The notes under the pieces are model-generated. The model was given only the letters and a program-made list of their open reading frames with translations. It was not told where the DNA came from and searched no databases. 64,000 bases of DNA from positions 28,419,663 to 28,483,662 of the forward strand of contig OX243814.1 in assembly GCA_945859605.1 (NCBI GenBank). Reading direction: 5' to 3'. Position numbers and translations under genes: made by a program. Shown piece after piece: positions 54,925 through 64,000 of this stretch (its first letter is position 1; each line of letters begins with the position of its first letter). The DNA is from Lumbricus rubellus (lineage: Eukaryota; Annelida; Clitellata; Crassiclitellata; Lumbricidae).

Positions 54925-57502
54925 CTCTCCAACAATGTTTTTTATTCTATTTGCCGATGACACCAACGTTTTTTACTCCAATGGTTCATGGCAGACGTTG
55001 TTTCAAACTGTGAACGTTGAACTATCTAGCATAGCTGTTTGGTTCCATGCAAATAAACTCACCCTTAATTTAGATAAAACCAACTTTATTTTATTTAAAT
55101 CCCACCGGAAAATAAAGCCAAATGACAATCTCTGTTTGCTTATTGATGATATTTCCATCAATCAAGTTGAATCTACAAAATTCTTAGGTGTGCATATACA
55201 GGGTGGCTCAAAAAAAAATGTACCACCGGATAAAATGCGATAACTTCGCAACCGATTGAAATTTTTCTCCAAAAATTTCCCAATTTGTAGGGGAATGAAT
55301 TTCGAACAATCCCTGAAAGTTTCACTTGAAAATTTTCTTGTTTGCAAAAGATACAGCTGTTCAAACTTAAAATTTCGTTTTTTCAAAAATCCGGAGAATA
55401 AAGTTCCAATACAATGTGATTTCATTAAGATTTTTTGCAAATTACATCATAAGAAATGATGATGATGTCCTATGACCTCACTAAGAGCTGCAAAGAAGCT
55501 GTTTATGCAGCAAACTGTTGGTATTTAGTGATATTTTATAGATTATGGACTCAATTGGTGAATCCATTACTGAACGTCATGGGCAAAGTTTCTGCGGAAG
55601 ATAAAATGGAAATTCGGACGCTGCGTGAACAGAGACTGGGACATCGCGTAATCATAGCAAAATACCCAGTGAAAAGTGGAGCCTGAGCATATTGAAGGCT
55701 ATCTGTAAACATGTTTATGTAACGAAGATCAGATGTTGGAAGCGAGGCAGGAAGTGGTCGCTTGGTCTGATGGAAAAAGTACGATTTTCAAGAAATTCGC
55801 TTGGTAATCGAAAGGGTCAAGTTTGCAAAGCACATCGTGGTTTCAGCATAAGATTTGCTGGCATGTGTCACGGGTGCCAGAAAAGACTGCATTTAATCCC
55901 ATTCAGTAGGTTAGATGTCAAACTCATCGCTGAACTCTCTCACCAAGACTAATTGAAGACCAGGTAGGCCATGCTCTAACATGTGGTTTTTATTTCCCAG
56001 CAGGACGGTGCGCCTGCTTGCTCGCACGGCAAGGCTGATTGTGATGACGCTACCTTATTTTTGCAATCCACTCCAGTAAATTTATTGGCAAAGGTGACTT
56101 ACAACATCGCCAGACCTTAGCCCTCTTGCTTACCACGTCTGGGAAGCTATGCTGCAAGACATTTCATCCCGAGTTGGAGAACATTGGCTATAGCTGAAGG
56201 AAGTCCTGCTGCTAATGTGGGATCAGTTGCCGCAGGACTCGATCAACAAGGCCATACTAAGCTTCACAAAAAGAATTCGAGCTCGTATTAAAGCAGGGAG
56301 TTGACACTCCTATCCTACCCTACGATAAACTGCAAAACGTATTTCTGAGGCCGTAGTGAAAGGTGATATCATTTGACATGGAAATCAAGAATTGACGTTG
56401 ATTTTTTCCACGGAAATTTGAAAAAACGAAAATCAAAGTTTAAACAGCTGTAACTTTTGCAAACATAAAAAGTTTTCAGTGAAACTTTCAGGGATTGTTG
56501 GAAATTCATTCCCCTTCAAATTGGAAAATTTTCGGAGAAAAATTTCAATCGGTTGCAAAGATATTGCATTTTATCCGGTGGTACATTTTTTTTGAGCCAC
56601 TCTGTAGATCAACATTTGACCTGGAAAGTTCATATTAATCAAATTGCAACTAAAATTGCTAAAAATATTGGTATTATTTCCCGCGTTGCTTATATCTTGC
56701 CAAAGACAATTAGAATGAATTTGTATTATACCCTTGTCTACCCCTACCTCACATATTGCAACCTTGTTTGGGCATCGACATACGAATCCAGGCTTCATAA
56801 ACTTGTAATCTTACAGAAGAGGGCTGTTCGTATAATTGCGGGTATTCGTAAACGGGAACACACTGGCCCTTCCTTTAATGAACTTCATCTCCTGAAAATT
56901 GACCAGATAAAGGATCTCCAAATTAGCGAGTTCTTTTTTCGACTCGAACACGGTCTCCTTCCTTCGGTATTCCAAGGTTACCTCCCTCACGCCTCTGACA
57001 TTCATTCGCATTTCACTAGGAATTCTTCTGCTTTTCGCCCTGTCAAAGCTCAATCTAATACTAGGCGGTTTACTATTAAATCTTATGGCACTAAAGTATG
57101 GAACACAATACCAATTGACATTCGTCAATCGAGTAGTCTGCAGGTATTTAAAAAGAAACTTCGTGTTCTTCTACTCTCCTCCACTAATGCTACTTGAAGT
57201 GCACATGACCATGTGTAGTTAAGATTTTAGTTAAGTACTTAGTTAAGTTTGTTTCTCTATATGCTCTTGACAAAATAAGCTTTTCTGCAATCTGTCATCA
57301 CCTAATTTGTTTTAGTCTCTTTCTTTTAAGCTATCTTGATTAATTTTTCTTGGGACTTTTTTACTTGGGTGACCCTTCCCAGCGGGATGTCCATCCCTTT
57401 TGGGCCCCCCTTTGTAGCCAATGCATGCATGTTTTGTACTTTTATTGTTTTCTTGTTTTCTGGTTGCAATAAAGTGAATTGTATTGAATTGTATTGTATT
57501 GT
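54925..57502 (+). mobile_element. CR1/jockey-like LINE, 5'-truncated, split by a mariner
   Basis: The first part (54935-55198) has the RT active site FILFADDTNVF and WFHANKLTLNLDKTNF. The second part (56605-57196) continues DQHLTWKVHI, LYYTLVYPYLTYCNLVWAS and KSYGTKVWNTIPIDIR to TGA. The 3' UTR ends in CAATAAAGTGAATTG and an ATTGT pentamer tail at about 57480-57502. The element starts right at the ATAC array, a typical 5' truncation. Reverse transcriptase catalytic residues after the truncation point are present, but the endonuclease is absent. Superfamily by motif: CR1/jockey side; exact clade uncertain. Confidence 0.85.
55199..56604 (+). mobile_element. 1406-bp mariner-like element inserted in the LINE
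   Basis: CAGGGTGGCTCAAAAAAAAA at 55199 is inverted at the right end (TTTTTTTTGAGCCACTCTG, 56604); similarity of the inverted ends extends inward about 165 bp. TA lies on both sides (55197-55198, 56605-56606). The transposase is broken: MGKVSAEDKMEIRTLREQRL at 55579, then stops, and a C-terminal piece HVWEAMLQDIS, KEVLLLMWDQLPQDSINKAI to 56304. Classic mariner size and target. Confidence 0.9.
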
Positions 57503-57848
57503 ATACACACACAAGCTCAAATGGGCGATAAAATAGATATAGCTATTAGCCACGCATCCATCCTAACACGACTAGACAGTCACTACAACTAGCCTACATT
57601 CTCTTCTTCATTACTCGGTTATCTGACTAGATATCCCTAAGCATCCGAGGAGAAAAACGTTGCTTTATGGCAAAAGGAAGAAGACTAATTATAGACAGAC
57701 AGACAAATACATTGACAGACAAACAGACAGACGAAACAAAAAATAAGCTGGCGCCTTTCGCTTAGCTTTCGAGTAATGATTTAGACAAACGGGCCTATAC
57801 ATACATGCAATGTAGGCTATACATACAATGTCAAACATACGTGCATAC
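57503..57848. other. Short unique stretch between LINE and CATA array
   Basis: ACAG-type run near 57690-57735; otherwise nothing recognised. Confidence 0.5.
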
Positions 57849-57879
<31 letters not shown>

Positions 57880-57936
57880 CATACATGTATTATACATACA
57901 TACATACATACATACATACATACATACATACATACA

Positions 57937-57966
<30 letters not shown>
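57849..57966. repeat. (CATA)n array, left part
   Basis: TACATACA tetramers with one break near 57888-57896; directly abuts the L2 tail. Confidence 0.95.
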
Positions 57967-57967
<1 letters not shown>

Positions 57968-58472
57968 TGTATTGTATTGTATTGTATTTAAACATTTATA
58001 AAGCGCCTCTAGTAGGGTGAACCGTTCAGAGGCGCTCCCAGTGCGCAAGGCCCAGCGAGAAGAAACAGGTTTTGAGAAGAGACAAAGCAGAGGAGAGACT
58101 ACCAGAAAGAAGTGTAGAGCGAACAGAAGGAGAAAGGGCATTCCAAAGAGAAGGACCAATTGAGACAAATGATCGAGACTGAGCCATAACAGTTCTAGAC
58201 CGAGGAACCAAGAGGTCAAATCTGTTGGATGAACGAAGTGGACGGTGGGAGGAAGCTGAGTGAGGACGAAGTAAAACATTAGTGAGATATTTTGGGGCAA
58301 GACCCCGTTGAGCCTTTATGATCAGAGTGAGGATCTTAAATTGTGTGCGAGCACGGAGAGGAAGCCAGTGAAGTTCATGAAACATAAAGGTAGAGATGTG
58401 AGAGTACTTGGGAAGGCGGGCAATCAATCTAGCAGCTGAGTTGAGAACCGACTGAATCGGTGAAAGACGAAC

Positions 58473-58473
<1 letters not shown>
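57967..58473 (-). mobile_element. L2/CR1-type LINE 3' end, copy 2, inside a CATA array
   Basis: Nearly identical to 25525-26012 in sequence and reading (NSAARLIARLPKYSHISTFM to LAHWERL-stop), with the same ATACA tail. It extends slightly further at its 5' end (VRLSPIQSVL). CATA arrays touch both ends, so it appears to have inserted into, or seeded, the microsatellite. Confidence 0.85.
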
Positions 58474-58504
<31 letters not shown>

Positions 58505-58641
58505 CATACATACATACATACATACATACATACATACATACATACATACATACATACATACATACATACATACATACATACATACATACATACATACATA
58601 CATACATACATACATACATACATACATACATACATACATAC
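58474..58641. repeat. (CATA)n array, right part
   Basis: Pure CATA tetramers to 58641, ending at CTTACATGCTGG where the FUT flank resumes. Confidence 0.97.
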
Positions 58642-58945
58642 TTACATGCTGGTTAATTTTCTTATAATATTGAACAGAAAGAAAATTTCATAAACTTTTT
58701 CACAGCGAAAATGGTACATTTTTTACAGATTTCGAACAATTGAAAAAATATTCGACAGATGAGAGAGTTCATATAGGCTACGGTATAGTTGGCTCAGCTG
58801 TATGCCTAAAATATCCGCCGAAAATGAATTTTTCTCGCCCCCCCCCCCCAGAAACCCGATTTCTGCCCCCCCTCAAAGCAGTGGGCTGTATTAAACACTG
58901 GCCTTTAAGTATTCCGATATCAAGGAGTTTTGAGTAGGCCTACAT
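58642..58945 (-). repeat. Duplicated FUT 5' flank (copy 5), distal part
   Basis: Continues the match to the complement of 45360-45660 after the nested insertion, including GAACAGAAAGAAA, ATGGTACATTTTTTACAGAT and TTCGACAGATGAGAGAG. Confidence 0.8.
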
Positions 58946-58953
58946 GTATATTC

Positions 58954-59143
58954 CAGCGTTTCCCAAACTTTTTGGGCCACAGAACCCTTCGTATCCTAAT
59001 GTTTTCTTGCGGAACCCCATGCAATTCCAACTAAACGAACTGAAGCGCGCATAGCGCATAACAAGCATACTAGCTATATTATGACTTTAATATAATAGCC
59101 TATGCCTACCAAAACACTATTGTAAATAGTTTATTTCTCTTTA
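58954..59143. mobile_element. hAT end (CAGCGTTTCCCAAAC type) and AT-rich sequence
   Basis: CAGCGTTTCCCAAACTTTTT followed by GGGCCACAGAACCCT is the well-known left end of a group of animal hAT elements. No matching right end was found, so it is a fragment. Confidence 0.5.
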
Positions 59144-59277
59144 TGTGGAAAAATAACTGGGGGGAGGGTTGGACCATTATCCACTTAGAATCGGGGTGTG
59201 AAAAACATACTTTAACATGGGGCTCTAAGAAAGACTGGGGGTTGAAACCCCCAAACCCCCCGGCTATTCTCACCCTG
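59144..59277 (-). mobile_element. Family A hAT-like MITE, left end lost
   Basis: GTGGAAAAATAACTGG to CGGCTATTCTCACCCTG; the CAGTGT terminus is missing on the left. Confidence 0.6.
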
Positions 59278-59533
59278 CTTATGATAAACTAAGTTGAACG
59301 GTTTTGAAAACCATGACTCGCTTATCACAATATTGAGAGTATAATTATATAAACTTTTATGTATGTATGTATATTATATATATATTATATACATACTTAG
59401 CACTTAGCACTTAGCACTTAGCACTTAGTCCTTCCTCGCGCTGGCAGCGCATCGGGCGACACAGCCTCTCATCTGTGTCGTTTCTGTTGCGGTAGTTTGT
59501 TTTACCCGGGAGGGCTGCAAACCCTCCGCGGAA
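59278..59533. repeat. AT-rich stretch with (TTAGCAC)n
   Basis: About four to five CTTAGCA heptamers at 59396-59428; otherwise nothing. Confidence 0.8.
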
Positions 59534-59618
59534 CCCTCCTCCTTTACCCGGGCTTGGGACCGGCACAGATTCCATATATGAATCTGAGGCGGTCCCAAGC
59601 CCGGGTAAAGGAGGAGGG
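59534..59618. mobile_element. 85-bp near-perfect palindrome (snap-back MITE)
   Basis: Two 29-bp arms are exact inverted copies: CCCTCCTCCTTTACCCGGG plus CTTGGGACCG at 59534-59562, complement at 59590-59618. The 27-nt loop contains CAGATTC/GAATCTG (59566-59572, 59580-59586) around TATATA-like centre. The arms match ends of the element at 19905-20450 and fragments near 19082, 25455, 36880, 38460 and 61605. Confidence 0.85.
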
Positions 59619-59622
59619 TGCG

Positions 59623-59623
<1 letters not shown>

Positions 59624-59674
<51 letters not shown>

Positions 59675-59688
59675 TATATATATATGCA
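59624..59688. repeat. (TA)n microsatellite
   Basis: TATATA with ACA and ATT interruptions, directly after the palindrome. Confidence 0.95.
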
Positions 59689-59908
59689 CCATGCATGATA
59701 TTGGTAATAATGTTAGAAGCCATCCTTTCGACAGATGGCGTAGCTCTAAACATGCAACATTATGTTCAGCGCTAATCCTAATTATAATATAACTTCACTT
59801 TTTAACGACGGTAGGCGAGAGGCCTACATAAACGATGGTGCTACATGTATAATTATGCAACGCGGTCACTCACTGTTCCAGTGTCTCTGCATAAAACGCA
59901 AGTCTAAA

Positions 59909-60051
59909 CCGGGTGAGAATTGCCGGGGGCTTGGGGGGTTTAAACCCCCCAGTCTTTCTTAGAGCTCCATGTTAAAGTCTGTTTTTCACACCCCGATTCC
60001 AAATGGATAATGGTCAAACCCCCCAGTTATTTTTCCACAATTCTTACACTG
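59909..60051 (+). mobile_element. Family A hAT-like MITE with perfect 8-bp target duplication
   Basis: CCGGGTGAGAATTGCCGG to CCACAATTCTTACACTG (143 bp). AGTCTAAA lies exactly on both sides (59901-59908 and 60052-60059). This copy fixes the family boundaries and target size. Confidence 0.85.
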
Positions 60052-60197
60052 AGTCTAAAGCCAATACATTTCGTGCTCTGATTTTTGCTAAGGCTTTTAA
60101 TGTATACGTGGTTCCCATGAGCGTGTGCTTTATTCAACGTGTGATAACAGTAAATCGTTCTTATATATAGAGGTACACAGAGTAGGCTATAACCTTT

Positions 60198-60290
60198 CGA
60201 GGTGAGGTGTTATAGTGACTGAATCGCTAGCACACTATAGAATTATAGTCCCACTGCGACCGGAGTTCGATTCCCACGAACCCGTCACGT
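60198..60290 (+). mobile_element. Possible tRNA-derived SINE head
   Basis: A tRNA-like stretch with a B-box-like GGAGTTCGATTCCC (near 60258-60271) about 50 nt after ATAGTGACTGAATCGCTAGC. No cloverleaf could be completed, so not called as a tRNA gene. Confidence 0.35.
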
Positions 60291-61198
60291 GACATGGACT
60301 GAATGCATGCGTTGGTGGGAAACGTTGGCATTGACCTACTTATTATGACCTCAGAGATTAATAGATTATACAACACATTACACATAATCACATTAACTTT
60401 TGAAATGAGTACGGTAATTTTAAAAAGCTGTAACTGGATTAATTGGGCATTAGACAGAGGTCATCGGTGCAGGCCAAAAGCTTATTCCCGCTTCAAGGAA
60501 AGAATCAGAAACTGCAGAAAATCATACAAGTCACGTGACGCTAAAACAAGTCTGGCGACTCGATGACATCAGTTAAGAGAACTGCAGCGCGATAATTAAA
60601 AAGGTTTAATCCAACTTTTTCTCTGCGTGATGAGTTTCCTTTGAAGTGGCGCTGCATGTATCATTGACCCCGTGTTTTTGTGATTATGATTAGAGACTAT
60701 AAGCTTACACAATTATTGCAGTCCCTGCATTCCGGCGCTATATAAATGATATATAAATGACCATTCATTCGCAGCATTTAGCAATGATTGCGACTTGGTG
60801 TTATGGGTACACTGGAGTCAATGAGGTAGCTTCGCATGTCAACTCCAATTTAAGGCATGCTTTGTAAGAGCCGAGGGAAAATTGTGGCGTAACTGCGTTC
60901 ATTTAAGAAAGACGAAATTGCTTCAGTTAATTAATATTTATCTTGTTTTGTAGTCGGATGAGGCCTTTGATGATTGTTAAGATGCAGACCTATAATTACC
61001 GTAATTAATTGAAGTTGCGGAGATGTCGCTTGTGTGCTTTGTCTTTGGTCAGTAAAATAATGTAAAGACATTATAGTTATAGGTCAGAAAAGCTCAAGAT
61101 TAAATTACTTACTTACTATACTTACTTGTGACTGCATGGTGGCGATGCTCTCAATTCACGCGACAGTCGCTTGTTTATGGAAATTCTTCACTATAATA
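60291..61198. other. Non-coding stretch
   Basis: A GGCGCTATATAAATGATATA segment near 60734 resembles L2/SINE tails. No gene recognised. Confidence 0.45.
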
Positions 61199-61204
61199 TA
61201 TATA

Positions 61205-61610
61205 CTGTATCTCTTTCTCTGTCTCTCTGTGTCTTTGTCTGTGTCTGTCTTTCTGTCTGTCTCTATACATGTATCTGTCTCTCTCCTCTCTCTCTCACTC
61301 TCTTTCTCTCTCTCTTCTCTCTCATTCTCCTTCTTTCTCTCTCCCACTCTCTCTCCCTCCCCTCTCTCCATCCCTCCCTTCCTCTCTCCTCTCTCTCCCT
61401 CCTCCACCACTCCTCTCTCTCTCTCTCTCTCCTCTCTCTCTTATTCTGTCTTTCCCTCTCCCCTCTCTGTCTCTCTGCCTCCCTCTTCCTCTACCTCCCT
61501 CTCTCTCTCTCCGTCTATCTGTGTAATGTGTGTATGTCTCTCTGTCTGTCTCTCTGTCAGTCTCTGTCTGTCTCTGTCTTTGTCTGTCTCTGTCTCTGTC
61601 TCAGTCTTGG
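61205..61610. repeat. (TC)n/(TCTG)n pyrimidine tract
   Basis: Imperfect TCTC, TCCC and TCTG; a snap-back family fragment (CTTGGGACCGGCACTGGCAG) follows at 61605-61627. Confidence 0.95.
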
Positions 61611-61827
61611 GACCGGCACTGGCAGACAGCAACCAGTGGCGCAGTTCAAGAGATGCGCAGAAGTCTGAAGTGCATTTTAACCGACTGTTAAATTATCTCA
61701 ACAGCATTTTGTCATCGTCGGGTGTTATAATATAAATCCTCCAGGAATTAAAAGGTGGCTGAATTAAGCAGTCGTTGTCACCCACCCCTTCAATGCATAG
61801 CCACTCTTCATGGCTCGACCCTGCGCA

Positions 61828-61906
61828 GAGCCACGTTGACCCGCGTCCCTGTGAGCCACGTTGACCCGTGTCCCTGTGAGCCACGTTGACCCGTCCCTGT
61901 GAGCCA
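61828..61906 (+). repeat. 25-bp tandem repeat, three units
   Basis: GAGCCACGTTGACCCG starts at 61828, 61853 and 61878, with a partial at 61901. Confidence 0.9.
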
Positions 61907-62655
61907 TCACTCTGATTTATCGGTCCGGTTTAATGGAGTCCTCGTCAATTAGCTGCTGAAGTTTGCAATTGATTTATTTCACCGATTGTCTGGCTCTCCA
62001 GATGGGAGTCCCAGTCAGATGCGGTTGTCATTAGCGTGTAATGACTTCTGATAATGCTTCCGGAGGGTGCTTAATCCAACTCCCTACGCCTAAATCTGTC
62101 ATTTGAGTGTGTGTTTAGGCAGACGGGCCCGTCACGTGCACGCCCTTTGATCTGGCTGTGTGCTCATTTTGACTGGACTGCAGCCTCTCCGGCAGTGCAT
62201 GCCCCTCCATCTATAGGTCCGAGTGTCCGCCCGTCCGGCATGTCCGCGGATAGGGTCGTCAGTTCGAGGTATGGAATTCGCGAGAAGAGGAAGGAAATCC
62301 GAGATTGGAATTGTAGCTTTTTTCCGGCTTATCCTGAATATTTGATGACGCCTCTGTCGTTGTTCGGAATGAAATCGTTTTAGATGGAAAGATAATTGGA
62401 GAGAGATGATGAGCCACTGCAGGAGATGTCTTTTGTTCAAATTATCTCTGAATGGAGGAGGTAGGAATGATTAATCGCTGTATACTCAGATCTTTTAATC
62501 TGCTTTAATTGTCTTAAATGTGATTATAGGCATGCGGTCCGTATATACAAGGTCACGCATGCATGGTGCAAACTCTATTTGATTTGGCATTAGGCCTATT
62601 TATGATATTTGCTAATTTTTGCTATCTTTGGCTTAATTCACCATTTAAAACATTT
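61907..62655. other. Non-coding stretch, moderately GC-rich in the middle
   Basis: No gene recognised. Confidence 0.4.
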
Positions 62656-62659
62656 TGTG

Positions 62660-62985
62660 TATATACTTGAAACCCTGGGTTGGGTGTGTGGATGGATGGA
62701 CGAATTGGTGGGTGGGTAGTTACGTGGGTGGTGGGTACGTAGGTGGTGGGTGGGTGCGTGGGTTGGTGGGTCGGTGGGTGGGTGAGTGGGTGGTGGATGG
62801 ATGAATGTTTGGGTTGGGTGGGTGGATTGATGGATGGATGGATGGATGAATTGGTGCCATGGGTGGGTGGGTGGGTAGTTGCTATAGGTTTTGGATATGT
62901 GGTAGGTGGGTGGTGGGTGGGAGGTGAGTGGGTGAGTGGTGGGTGGGTTTGGTGGGTGGATGGACGGACTAATGAATGGGTGGAT
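62660..62985. repeat. (GGTG)n/(GGAT)n G-rich imperfect array
   Basis: GGTGGGTG and GATGGATG units; the Gly/Trp-rich frame across it is an artefact. Confidence 0.93.
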
Positions 62986-64000
62986 TGATTTTCCTATATT
63001 CCACTTTCGTATTTGAACTATATACCTGTATATTCTTATTCCTAGAATCCTAAATTTGTCTTCAGTTTGATCTCAAGTGTGAAAAGTGCTTTATACTTAG
63101 ACCTATTATATATTCTTGATTTTCTTTGAACCGCTTCAGCTTTCGCTCATTTCTATATCGCATCTGTATTCCTATACCTCTCAGTTCTTCATATCGATAG
63201 ACATTGCATGTGTTGACAAAGCGTGTTCTCCTGCTTTCTGTCTGACTCTTATAAATAGGCTGCAGTGCATGTACTCTCGAAAGCTTTTCCCTGCTTATAC
63301 TAGCCACGCTAAAGACCAAGTTCGTTGTTTGCGTGTTATTCTTTGGCTTTCCACCGCTCACGTTTCGTGGTTAACATCTCCTTGCATGTTTCTACTCCTT
63401 CCTACAGCGTTTACTCTTCGGCTGCACATCGCATGTATACGGCTCACTCGTGAGCATGCAGCTGAAGAAGGTGTCATTAAAATGTTAATCACAATCTGTC
63501 ATACATCGATTAACAACCACCTTCTGTAGGAATCACCCGGAAGCAGTCCCCATCCAATCGCAGCCCTTCCATCCAGCTCCGAAGTCATCGTCACTTCTGA
63601 TTGGCTGACGGATCGCGACCATCCAGTCCATATCCACCGGTAGGTCAGCTCCATTCCACGTGATTGACAGCTATGGCCACTGCCCGTGAGCCACGCCCAT
63701 TCGTCGTGGCCGGGTGCTATACGCGATGGGCTGTTCCTGGCTGCTGTGGAGGACTCAGATGCCTTAACTGGCTGCAATTGCGTGGCCAGGAGCTTGCTCG
63801 AAATTTAATTTACTTAAATGTCGCCTTCTTCGTTCGCTTATGTCGCTGCGTCGAGTCGCAATTAGCACAGGGTGGTGTGCGTGTCGGCGCCTCCTTATCT
63901 GACCCGCTACTGTCCAGTGTCCACTCACGCTGTCCACTGCTGCAGGCATTGTGTCCAGAGGCTGAGACTTTCGACAGTGGTCAGCCGTGATTGACCAACT
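62986..64000. other. Non-coding stretch at the right edge
   Basis: A minus-strand open stretch at about 63062-63361 (RRTRFVNTCNVYRYEELRG) has a protein-like look but no recognised family and no ATG start. The last 450 bases are GC-richer, with small frames only. No gene is supported. Confidence 0.35.

Larger units (their letters stand above)
54303..58641. mobile_element. 4.3-kb nested insertion block
   Basis: Flank copy 4 reads without interruption through AAGTATATGCACATACATGC (complement of about 45660-45682). Here AAGTATGCGCATA is cut at 54303 and resumes as CTTACATGCTGGTT at 58642. The block contains an ATAC array, a LINE carrying a mariner, and a CATA array carrying an L2 end. A GGCGCTATATAAATGATC segment near 54331 looks like an L2/SINE tail. 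Confidence 0.7.
54110..58900. mobile_element. CAGTGTTTAAT-family element split by nested insertions
   Basis: Left end CAGTGTTTAATCTAG at 54110, preceded by GCCTTTGAG. Right end TATTAAACACTG at 58900, followed by GCCTTTAAG. It is the inverted counterpart of 45406-45873; the extra length is foreign sequence between 54303 and 58641. Confidence 0.75.

Noticed and set aside
54327..54960. Long frames of Met-Tyr-Val-Cys and His-Thr-Tyr-Ile on both strands
   Set aside because: Pure translation of the ATAC tetramer array; no start context, domain or composition of a real protein.
60198..60290. tRNA gene
   Set aside because: A GTTCGATTC box is present but acceptor and anticodon stems could not be paired.
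62743..62988. Trp/Gly-rich ORF
   Set aside because: Translation of an imperfect GGTG array.

Overview
This window is nuclear DNA of an animal, most likely an invertebrate deuterostome (echinoderm or hemichordate grade). Three things point that way: a spliced GATA4/5/6-type transcription factor gene, a Ty3/gypsy-type retroelement with the integrase-before-reverse-transcriptase order described for the deuterostome Gmr1 group, and a very dense load of hAT-like, mariner, piggyBac-like, CR1/L2-like and tRNA-derived SINE copies with long microsatellites. The species call is inference; nothing in the sequence proves it.

Two kinds of host gene can be supported. (1) Five copies of a single-exon, GT11-type alpha-1,2-fucosyltransferase-like gene (called FUT copies 1-5 here): copy 1 at 2811-3397 (minus, truncated), copy 2 at 14442-15569 (plus, intact), copy 3 at 41391-42771 (plus, lacks start and membrane anchor), copy 4 at 46313-47821 (plus, intact) and copy 5 at 52493-53662 (minus, intact). 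Each full protein is a predicted type II Golgi enzyme: short cytosolic tail, signal anchor, stem, catalytic domain. The stem is encoded by a 42-bp minisatellite giving a 14-residue unit (consensus INSTQHLNVAVVSP) with one N-glycosylation sequon per unit. Full units per copy range from none (copy 2) to about ten. (2) Three downstream exons of a GATA4/5/6-type gene (19226-19354, 23517-23622, 30772-31466, plus strand) with matching splice phases. Its N-terminal finger and 5' exons were not found. If they lie left of the window, FUT copies 1 and 2 sit inside a GATA intron.

Layout: 1-2810 is the 3' end of the Gmr1-like retroelement and its probable 3' LTR, ending inside FUT copy 1. 3398-4205 is a duplicated FUT 5' flank. 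4206-12060 is non-coding with small hAT-like elements and one doubtful minus-strand ORF. 12060-17340 is FUT copy 2 with its duplicated flanks, followed by a 200-N gap. 19226-31660 is the GATA gene, whose two introns are packed with transposons. A five-copy 40-bp tandem repeat carrying TGACGTCA begins on its last codons. 33511-34551 is a retroelement ORF lodged between AAT microsatellites. 34580-39597 is non-coding. 39598-41390 is a decayed hAT element abutting FUT copy 3. 42772-44530 repeats the block downstream of copy 2. 44541-54302 holds FUT copies 4 and 5 and mariner remnants. 54303-58641 is a nested insertion (ATAC array, LINE containing a mariner, CATA array containing an L2 end) in the flank of copy 5. 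58642-64000 is non-coding with MITEs, a long palindrome and microsatellites.

How it fits together: the FUT copies arose by segmental duplication of a unit of several kilobases and then diverged by minisatellite gain or loss and by transposon damage. Copies 2, 4 and 5 keep full open frames and all family motifs, so they could act on surface glycans. The GATA gene is functionally unrelated and simply shares the neighbourhood. All assignments come from reading the sequence; no database search was run.
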